Below, piece after piece: positions 5,744 to 11,289 of a stretch of DNA of 11,289 bases (positions are counted from its first letter, which is position 1; every line of letters begins with the position of its first letter). Below the pieces are notes generated by a model. It did no database searches. It saw nothing but the letters and a program-made list of their open reading frames with translations, and had not been told where the DNA came from. The stretch is from Flavobacteriaceae bacterium (GTDB lineage: Bacteria; Bacteroidota; Bacteroidia; Flavobacteriales; Flavobacteriaceae): contig JAESTN010000106.1 in the NCBI GenBank assembly GCA_016763595.1, forward strand, positions 1 through 11,289, read 5' to 3'. Position numbers and translations under genes: made by a program.

Positions 5744-6679
5744 ATGAAAAAACAAATTTTATCTCTCTTTTTATGTATTTCGGCGATCGCTTTTGCACAG
5801 CAAAAACCGATGGTCAAAGCTGAAATTGACACCACCAATATTAGAATTGGTGAACAATTTGAGTATAAAATCACAGTACAAGATACGGCCAACGTTATCA
5901 TACCTAAATTAGAGAACTTAATAGGAGTAGAAATTGTAGAAGACAAAAAGATAGACACCATCAAAAATCAATTGATTAAGAGATACATCTTAACCAGTTT
6001 TGATAGTGGTGCATACTATATTCCGCAACAACAAATCTTCATAAAACAACGATTGCATTTAACAGATTCTTTATTGATAAAGGTTGCTACAGTTGCTGTA
6101 GATACCACCAAACAGAAAATGTTTCCAATAAAAGCAATACAAAGTGAACCTTATGTTTTTGATGATTATAAAAAATACGTTTGGTATGGTGTAATTGCCT
6201 TGTTAATTATTGGGTTGATTTTATATTTTGCTTTCAAAAAGAAAAAAGAAGAGATGGAAGAGGTTGTTATTCCTTCTTTACCTCCTTTTGAAGAGGCCAT
6301 TCAAAAATTCCATGAATTGGATGAAAAATTGTTGTGGCAAAACAATCAAGTAAAAGAATATTACAGTGAACTAACAGGCATTATTAGAGGCTTCATAGAA
6401 CGCGAATTAAAAGTACCTGCTTTAGAATCTACAACAGATGAATTGATAGAAACGTTAACTGATTTTAATGATTCAGAATCAATTTCAACTACGAAAGAAA
6501 CAATTAAAAAGTTACGAGATTTATTACGTGAAGCAGATTTTGTGAAGTTTGCAAAATCAAATCCACTATCACAGCAAATTGAATTCAATAGAAAAGAGGC
6601 AGAAGAAATTGTGACAGAATTAACCCCTGTAAAAGAAGAAGTTCCCGAAATTAAAACAGAACATGATGAATTGGAATAA
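5744..6679 (+). CDS. short BatD-like membrane protein of the Bat operon
   Basis: Translation from ATG 5744 gives 311 residues: a signal peptide (MKKQILSLFLCISAIAFAQ, cut probably after Ala18), a periplasmic beta-type domain (about 22-120), one membrane helix (about 145-164), a lysine cluster KKKK (165-168) that fixes the C-terminal half in the cytoplasm, and a helical domain with EYYSELTGIIRGFIE (205-219) and LLREADFVKFAK (260-271). Both domains resemble those of BatD encoded at 9610: compare IRIGEQFEYKI and SGAYYIP here with KLGVNQSFRII and IGTYTIP there, and DFVKFAK with DFARY. It therefore looks like a one-domain version of BatD. An in-frame ATG at 5726 would add six residues and is less typical ahead of a signal peptide. 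The stop overlaps the batA start by 17 bases, so the two are probably translationally coupled. Function is unknown. Confidence 0.82.
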   Translation: MKKQILSLFLCISAIAFAQQKPMVKAEIDTTNIRIGEQFEYKITVQDTANVIIPKLENLIGVEIVEDKKIDTIKNQLIKRYILTSFDSGAYYIPQQQIFIKQRLHLTDSLLIKVATVAVDTTKQKMFPIKAIQSEPYVFDDYKKYVWYGVIALLIIGLILYFAFKKKKEEMEEVVIPSLPPFEEAIQKFHELDEKLLWQNNQVKEYYSELTGIIRGFIERELKVPALESTTDELIETLTDFNDSESISTTKETIKKLRDLLREADFVKFAKSNPLSQQIEFNRKEAEEIVTELTPVKEEVPEIKTEHDELE

Positions 6680-7673
6680 TTTCGAGTTTCATAATCCAGA
6701 ATTTTTCTGGTTATTTTTACTAATTCCTTTAGTAATTATTTGGCAAGTCCTTGTTCGCAAAAGAAATTCTGCAACGCTAACAATACCTAGTATTAAAGGC
6801 TTTAAAGCTGAACAATCTTTTGTTTCAAAGCTAAAGCCAATACTATATGTATTGAGAATTTTAGCCTTGTGTTTTTTAATTTTAGCCTTGGCAAGACCTA
6901 GAAACGTTGCAGTAAGTAAAAAAATAAAAACAAACAAAGGAATTGATATTGTGATGGCAATAGATGTTTCTGCCAGTATGTTGGCTAAAGATTTAAAACC
7001 AAACAGACTAGAAGCGTTAAAAAAAGTGGCTACAGATTTTGTAAATCGAAGACCAAACGACAGAATTGGTATTGTGGTGTATGCAGGTGAAAGTTTTACA
7101 CAAACACCAATTACAAGTGACAAAGGAATTGTAAAAAGAACGATTTCAGAAATTAAATGGGGGCAGTTAGAAGGCGGAACCGCAATTGGTATGGGATTAG
7201 GCTCTTCTGTAAATAGATTAAAGGACAGTAAAGCCAAAAGCAAAGTCATTATTTTATTGACAGATGGCGTTAATAATTCTGGTTTTATTGATCCAAAGAC
7301 CGCTACAGAATTAGCGAAAGGGTTAAATATTAAAGTATATACAATTGGAATTGGAACGAACGGAATGGCAGATTTCCCAACAAGAAAAGACCCAACAACA
7401 GGACGGTTAATATTTACCAAACAACAAGTAGAGATTGATGAAGATTTGTTAAAATTTATCGCAGCAGAAACTGAAGGAAAGTACTTTAGAGCTACTGACA
7501 ACAATAAGTTAAAAGCAATTTACGACGAGATTAATAAACTAGAAAAAACGAAGATTGAAGAGTTTAAATATTACAATTATCACGAATTGTATAGAGCTTT
7601 AGTTTTAATGGCTCTCGGTTTATTATTCGTAGAATACACTTTAAAAAACACGGTATTTAAAAGTTTTATATAA
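6663..7673 (+). CDS. batA: BatA, membrane-anchored VWA-domain protein
   Basis: The 336-residue protein carries the BatA-type N-terminal region with two membrane helices (about 13-30 and 58-76), then a VWA domain (about 92-290), then a third helix (about 309-325). All MIDAS metal-site positions are intact: DVSAS at 101-105 (Asp101, Ser103, Ser105), Thr173 in GGTAIG and Asp201 in TDG. The loop between helices 1 and 2 is basic (RKR near 32-34), so by the positive-inside rule the VWA domain lies in the periplasm. ATG at 6663 is followed by a second ATG at 6666; either could be used. The start lies 17 bases inside the preceding gene, and only two bases separate its stop from batB. Bat proteins were linked to oxygen tolerance in Bacteroides fragilis, but their direct activity is not established. 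Paralogue of the next gene. Confidence 0.92.
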   Translation: MMNWNNFEFHNPEFFWLFLLIPLVIIWQVLVRKRNSATLTIPSIKGFKAEQSFVSKLKPILYVLRILALCFLILALARPRNVAVSKKIKTNKGIDIVMAIDVSASMLAKDLKPNRLEALKKVATDFVNRRPNDRIGIVVYAGESFTQTPITSDKGIVKRTISEIKWGQLEGGTAIGMGLGSSVNRLKDSKAKSKVIILLTDGVNNSGFIDPKTATELAKGLNIKVYTIGIGTNGMADFPTRKDPTTGRLIFTKQQVEIDEDLLKFIAAETEGKYFRATDNNKLKAIYDEINKLEKTKIEEFKYYNYHELYRALVLMALGLLFVEYTLKNTVFKSFI

Positions 7674-7675
7674 AC

Positions 7676-8713
7676 ATGTTATATCAAATAGAAGAACCCA
7701 TATATTTTTATCTATTCACGATTATTCCAGTAATAATTGTAGTATTTCTATTGGCTTTTTGGTGGAAAAAAAGAACACAAAAAAAATTCATATCTACTGC
7801 ATTACTAGAAAAATTAGCACCAAATAGATCTACTTTTAAATCAGTTTTGAAACTGGTCTTTTTAGTTATCGGAATTAGTTTTTTAGTTATTTCATTGGTG
7901 AACCCCAAAATGGGAACAAAACTAAAAACTGTAAAACGAGAAGGTGTAGATGTTGTGTTTGCTTTGGATGTCTCAAAGAGTATGCTCGCAGAAGATATTG
8001 CCCCGAACAGATTAGAAAAAGCAAAACAAATTATCACTAAAATTATTGACAAGTTAGGAAGTGACAGGGTTGGAATTATAATTTATGCTGGTAATTCATA
8101 TCCGCTATTACCAATTACAACCGATCATGCAGCTGCTAAAATGTTTTTACAAAATGCCGGTCCAGATATGGTTTCTAGTCAAGGAACAGCAATTAATGAA
8201 GCCTTAAACCTAGCAAAAACATATTATAATAATGATGAACAAACCAATCGGTTTTTAATCATTATCTCTGATGGTGAAGATCACCAAGAAGAAACCAAAC
8301 AAGTGGCACAAGAAATGTCTAAAGAAGGTGTAAAAGTGTATACCATTGGTGTTGGAACAGAGAAAGGCGCCCCGATTCCAATTAAAGTAAACGGATCGTT
8401 ATTAGGCTATAAAAAAGACAGGAAAGGTGAAACTGTCATCACACAAAGAAAACCTGCCGTCTTAGAAGCTGTAGCGAACGCCGCTGGCGGAAGATATATA
8501 GACGGAAACAAAACAAAGAAACCCGTTGACTTTATTGAAGAATTAATTGCAAACGCACAAAAAAACGAGTTTGAAACAAAACAATTTTCTGATTACAAAG
8601 ATCAATTTCAATGGTTTATTGGATTTGGAATAGTATTCCTTTTAATTGATGTTTTCTTTTTAGACAAGAAAACAAAATGGGTTAAGAAAATTGACCTATT
8701 TAACGAACAATAA
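7676..8713 (+). CDS. batB: BatB, membrane-anchored VWA-domain protein
   Basis: The 345-residue protein has the same plan as BatA: helices at about 12-30 and 56-75, a VWA domain at about 90-290, and a C-terminal helix at about 310-328 followed by a basic tail. MIDAS residues are complete: DVSKS at 98-102 (Asp98, Ser100, Ser102), Thr171 in QGTAIN and Asp199 in SDGED. The first loop begins KKRTQKK, predicting a cytoplasmic loop and a periplasmic VWA domain. It is clearly a paralogue of BatA (shared PNRLE, GIVVYAG/GIIIYAG, KVYTIGIG/KVYTIGVG segments) and probably arose by duplication. The ATG at 7676 is two bases after the batA stop, and the batC ATG is ten bases after its own stop, consistent with one tightly packed transcript. 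Confidence 0.92.
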   Translation: MLYQIEEPIYFYLFTIIPVIIVVFLLAFWWKKRTQKKFISTALLEKLAPNRSTFKSVLKLVFLVIGISFLVISLVNPKMGTKLKTVKREGVDVVFALDVSKSMLAEDIAPNRLEKAKQIITKIIDKLGSDRVGIIIYAGNSYPLLPITTDHAAAKMFLQNAGPDMVSSQGTAINEALNLAKTYYNNDEQTNRFLIIISDGEDHQEETKQVAQEMSKEGVKVYTIGVGTEKGAPIPIKVNGSLLGYKKDRKGETVITQRKPAVLEAVANAAGGRYIDGNKTKKPVDFIEELIANAQKNEFETKQFSDYKDQFQWFIGFGIVFLLIDVFFLDKKTKWVKKIDLFNEQ

Positions 8714-8723
8714 GTATACGATT

Positions 8724-9557
8724 ATGAAAATTAATTATTCATTTTTACTGGTATTGCTGTTTTTCACATCGCTGTTAACGGCTCAAGAAGTGAAGGACTC
8801 TATCACTTTGCAAAGAGAGGCCAGAAGTTTAGTAAGAGAAGGAAACGAGTTATATAAACAAGAAAAATACACCGACGCTAGCGTCTCATTTAAAAAAGCA
8901 TTAGAAAAAAACTCGAGCTATAAAAAAGCGAGTTATAATTTAGGAAACGCACTGTATCAACAAAATAATTTTAAAGAAGCATTGCCACAATATGAGGTAT
9001 CCGCAAAAGATTCTAAAGATAAAAATAGCAGATCAGAAGCTTTTCATAATATTGGAAATACTGCCATGGAGCAAAAACAATATCAACAAGCTGTAGATGC
9101 GTATAAAAATTCTCTAAGAAACAACCCTAACGACGATGAAACACGCTATAACTTAGCCGTTGCTCAAAAAGAATTAAAAAAGCAAAAGGAGAAAGAGAAC
9201 AAAGATAAAAAGAAGGACAAAGACAAGAAAAAGGACAACAAAGACAAGAAAGAAAACAAAGATAAAAAAGGAGACAAGGAAAAGAAAGACGATAAGGGAG
9301 ACGAGAAAAAAGATAACAAAGAAAAAGACGACAAGAAAAAGGATAAAAAGGACGGAGACAACGATAAAAAAGACAAGAAAAACCCTAAAAATAATAAAGA
9401 TCAGAAAAACAAGCCAAAGCCTAAAAAGGGTACTATGACAGCTCAACAAATTAAACAGTTATTAGAAAGTTTAAACAATGAGGAAAAGAAAACCCAAAAG
9501 AAAATGAACATTAAAAAATCTAAAGGCAAAAAGGTAAAACAAGAAAAAGATTGGTAA
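8724..9557 (+). CDS. batC: BatC, exported TPR protein with lysine-rich linker
   Basis: Translation from ATG 8724 gives 277 residues. A signal peptide (1-20, hydrophobic core LLVLLFFTSLL, cut after the Ala of LTA before Gln21) sends it to the periplasm. TPR-type helix pairs follow at about 35-145, recognisable from NELYKQEKYTDASVSFKKAL, YNLGNALYQQNNFKEAL and HNIGNTAMEQKQYQQAVDAY. Residues 150-235 are an extreme low-complexity Lys/Asp/Glu/Asn linker. The C-terminus (MTAQQIKQLLESLNNEE, then lysine-rich, ending KDW) is the conserved-looking tail of BatC proteins. An upstream in-frame TTG at 8691 would overlap batB and spoil the signal peptide, so ATG 8724 is chosen. The TPR part presumably binds BatA/BatB/BatD in the periplasm; this is inference. 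Confidence 0.9.
   Translation: MKINYSFLLVLLFFTSLLTAQEVKDSITLQREARSLVREGNELYKQEKYTDASVSFKKALEKNSSYKKASYNLGNALYQQNNFKEALPQYEVSAKDSKDKNSRSEAFHNIGNTAMEQKQYQQAVDAYKNSLRNNPNDDETRYNLAVAQKELKKQKEKENKDKKKDKDKKKDNKDKKENKDKKGDKEKKDDKGDEKKDNKEKDDKKKDKKDGDNDKKDKKNPKNNKDQKNKPKPKKGTMTAQQIKQLLESLNNEEKKTQKKMNIKKSKGKKVKQEKDW
9171..9430 (+). repeat. homopurine-biased low-complexity tract inside batC
   Basis: The plus strand here is almost entirely A and G with scattered C, and T is nearly absent (about six T in the 200 bases 9181-9380). It encodes the Lys/Asp/Glu/Asn linker through short degenerate units such as AAAGACAAGAAA and GATAAAAAAG. The units are imperfect, so the tract is a degenerate repeat rather than a clean tandem array. 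It is prone to replication slippage in steps of three bases and creates spurious open frames on the other strand. Confidence 0.7.
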
Positions 9558-9571
9558 TCGTATCGTTTTTG

Positions 9572-9592
9572 ATATTGTAAAAAAGACAGTAT
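9572..9592 (+). terminator. weak hairpin in the batC-batD gap (attenuator, or part of an internal promoter)
   Basis: ATATTGT at 9572-9578 pairs with ACAGTAT at 9586-9592 (one G-U pair) around a seven-base A-rich loop, followed by four T. The same DNA can be read as a weak promoter: TTTTG at 9567-9571 and TATTTTTC at 9590-9597 (one mismatch to TAnnTTTG) with 18 bases between. Both readings are weak, and at most one is likely to be functional. Confidence 0.22.
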
Positions 9593-9609
9593 TTTTCACC
9601 TCATAAAAA

Positions 9610-11289
9610 ATGAAAAACAAAGTAGCATACATATTTATTTTCTTGAGTCTTATAACTCAAGCTATTGTTGCTCAAGTAGAATTTAAAACTACTGTGAGCA
9701 AAAGTAAGCTGGGTGTAAACCAAAGTTTCAGAATTATTTTTTCTATCAACAAGCAAGGCGCTGACAATTTTACGCCTCCTAGCTTTAAAAACTTTAGAAT
9801 TGTTTCTGGCCCAAGTCAGTCTGTAAATCAATCTTGGATAAATGGGAAAGTAAGCTTCTCACAATCTTATACTTATATCATTCGTCCAAAATCTATTGGA
9901 ACTTATACTATACCAAGTGCAATCATTCAGTTTAATGGCAAACCATTAAAGTCTAATGCTGTTAAAATAAACGTACTAAAGGAAGTCGCAATTCCAAAAA
10001 ACCTAAACGACCCTGAATATATAGCCAGTCAAAACGTACATTTAGTAGCAGAGATCTCTAAATCTAAACCTTTTGTTGGTGAAGGGATATATGTTGAGTA
10101 CAAATTATATGTAAGTGAAAATATTGCCGTAAGAGATTTTTCTGTAACAGAAAGCCCTCAATATATAGGCTTTTGGAATCAAGATATAAAGATTAACAAC
10201 CTACAGATAAAAAACGGGGTTTATAATGGTGAAAACTACAGGTATATTGTATTAAAAAAAGCATTATTAATTCCAACGAAATCTGGAAAGCTCGTGATTG
10301 AGCCAATGAAAATGGACATCTTAATTGGTGTACCAACCGGGAGAGGAGATTTCTTTGGAAACCCAATTACTAGAAACTTAACGAAGGCTTTTTCATCTCC
10401 AAAAAGAAATATAAGTGTCAAAGAATTACCCCTAGAAGGCAAGCCAGAAAACTTTACGGGTGCTGTTGGTGATTATGATTTTAAAATTACTTCAAGTAGA
10501 AATGATTTAAAAGCAAACGAATCTTCACAGATTAAAGTTGCAGTAATAGGGAAAGGAAACTTAAAACTTTTTGAAATACCGAAAATAGAAACGCCAAAAG
10601 AATTAGAAATATTTACCCCTGAACATAAGGAAAAAATAAGAACTACTTTAACCGGCTTACGCGGATCAATTTATGATATATATACAATTGTTCCTCAATT
10701 TAAAGGAAAGTATAAAATACCCAAAGTTTCATTTTCATACTTTAGTTTGAAGGAAAAGAAATACAAAACAATCACTACAGAAGATCTATTTGTAACTGTT
10801 TTAGAAGGGAAAGAAATTGCTCCTACCACAAATAATAATGTTAAAAAAGAAGTTTACATAACAGGCAGTAATTTTCGATACATTCAAACGAAATCTACTT
10901 TTAAACCAGTCATTGAAGAAGACTTCTTTACATCGAATCAGTTTTATATTTTACTACTATTACCATTAATAGCGATTCCAATCGGAATCATCATTTATAA
11001 TAAATCTGCAGAAAGAAATAGTGACCTTGTAGGTGTAAAACAACGAAAAGCAGATCGATTGGCTAAAAAATATTTATCCGAAGCTAAAAAGCAACTTGGT
11101 AATAAAGAAGGGTTTTATATCGCATTGGAAAAGGCTTTGCACAATTACTTAAAAGCCAAATTACAGATAGAAACATCAGATATAAGTAAAGATAAAATTA
11201 CTAAAATATTACAATCAAAAAATGTTGATAACAACGACATCAAAGAATTTACTAATGTCTTAAACGATTGTGATTTCGCCAGATACACC
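9610..11289 (+). CDS. batD: BatD (partial, 3' end beyond window)
   Basis: From ATG 9610 the frame is open for 560 codons to the right edge, with no stop reached. A signal peptide (1-21, cut between AIVA and Gln22) is followed by a periplasmic region of about 415 residues made of repeated beta-sandwich-like segments. The first (22-130) has SKLGVNQSFRI and IGTYTIP. Landmarks further on are GRGDFFGNP (244-252) and ENFTGAVGDY (280-289). A membrane helix spans about 445-463. The cytoplasmic part is basic then helical and ends at the edge with CDFARYT (554-560). BatD proteins are usually somewhat longer than this, so only a few dozen residues are probably missing. The gene follows batC by 52 bases. 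Its first and last domains resemble the short BatD-like protein at 5744-6679. It likely links the periplasmic Bat components with cytoplasmic partners; this role is inferred. Confidence 0.9.
   Translation, partial: MKNKVAYIFIFLSLITQAIVAQVEFKTTVSKSKLGVNQSFRIIFSINKQGADNFTPPSFKNFRIVSGPSQSVNQSWINGKVSFSQSYTYIIRPKSIGTYTIPSAIIQFNGKPLKSNAVKINVLKEVAIPKNLNDPEYIASQNVHLVAEISKSKPFVGEGIYVEYKLYVSENIAVRDFSVTESPQYIGFWNQDIKINNLQIKNGVYNGENYRYIVLKKALLIPTKSGKLVIEPMKMDILIGVPTGRGDFFGNPITRNLTKAFSSPKRNISVKELPLEGKPENFTGAVGDYDFKITSSRNDLKANESSQIKVAVIGKGNLKLFEIPKIETPKELEIFTPEHKEKIRTTLTGLRGSIYDIYTIVPQFKGKYKIPKVSFSYFSLKEKKYKTITTEDLFVTVLEGKEIAPTTNNNVKKEVYITGSNFRYIQTKSTFKPVIEEDFFTSNQFYILLLLPLIAIPIGIIIYNKSAERNSDLVGVKQRKADRLAKKYLSEAKKQLGNKEGFYIALEKALHNYLKAKLQIETSDISKDKITKILQSKNVDNNDIKEFTNVLNDCDFARYT

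Noticed and set aside
6689..7504. A 271-codon minus-strand open frame opposite batA
   Set aside because: BatA on the plus strand has intact VWA motifs and membrane helices; the antisense frame shows no recognisable domain and fits a codon-bias shadow.
8691..8723. Upstream TTG start for batC
   Set aside because: It would overlap batB and place eleven polar residues before the signal peptide; ATG 8724 gives a standard lipid-free signal sequence.
9164..9449. Two long minus-strand open frames rich in Ser/Phe/Leu or Val/Phe opposite the batC linker
   Set aside because: They are the complement of a homopurine coding tract; the composition is wholly explained by the Lys/Asp/Glu codons on the plus strand and no real protein features are seen.
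3733..11289. Considered whether the MoxR-VWA genes form a defence or toxin-type system (MoxR/VWA/TPR ternary systems occur in such settings)
   Set aside because: Gene order and family membership match the conserved chromosomal Bat operon; there are no effector domains, mobile elements or atypical composition nearby.

Overview
The window is AT-rich (roughly one third G+C by eye). It has no Shine-Dalgarno-like leaders and has several candidate promoters of the Bacteroidetes type (TAnnTTTG at -7). Gene content and protein style point to a marine-type member of the Flavobacteriaceae (Bacteroidota), perhaps Polaribacter/Tenacibaculum-like; the genus is a guess. No rRNA, tRNA, CRISPR array, insertion sequence or other mobile element was seen, and no gene-free stretch exceeds 150 bases.

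Layout. (1) At the left edge a minus-strand gene begins at position 53 and runs out of the window; only its twin-arginine (Tat) signal peptide start is visible. (2) A 149-base divergent intergenic region holds candidate promoters in both directions and a 13-bp inverted repeat. (3) A plus-strand block follows: a HupE/UreJ-like membrane protein, a dCMP/cytidine-deaminase family enzyme, a C-terminal processing protease (S41) whose start overlaps the deaminase stop by 8 bases, and LpxH (UDP-2,3-diacylglucosamine diphosphatase, lipid A synthesis). (4) After a hairpin and a perfect TAnnTTTG element comes the Bat ('Bacteroides aerotolerance') operon: MoxR AAA+ ATPase, DUF58 protein, a short BatD-like membrane protein, BatA, BatB, BatC and BatD. 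BatD is cut by the right edge about where its last few dozen residues would begin.

How the genes fit together. MoxR and DUF58 look cytoplasmic. BatA and BatB are three-helix membrane proteins whose von Willebrand A (VWA) domains are predicted to lie in the periplasm by the positive-inside rule. BatC is a secreted TPR protein with a very lysine-rich linker. BatD and the short BatD-like protein both have periplasmic beta-type domains, one membrane helix and a related helical cytoplasmic domain. The simplest reading is a membrane-spanning machine in which a MoxR ATPase acts across the inner membrane on periplasmic metal-binding (MIDAS) VWA proteins. The operon family is known, but its molecular job is not established, and it is the most interesting system here. 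Points deserving attention are the paralogy of the short BatD-like protein with BatD, three potential MIDAS sites in consecutive products, a TTG start on the DUF58 gene that looks like an ATG broken by one inserted T, and the homopurine, lysine-rich tract in batC.
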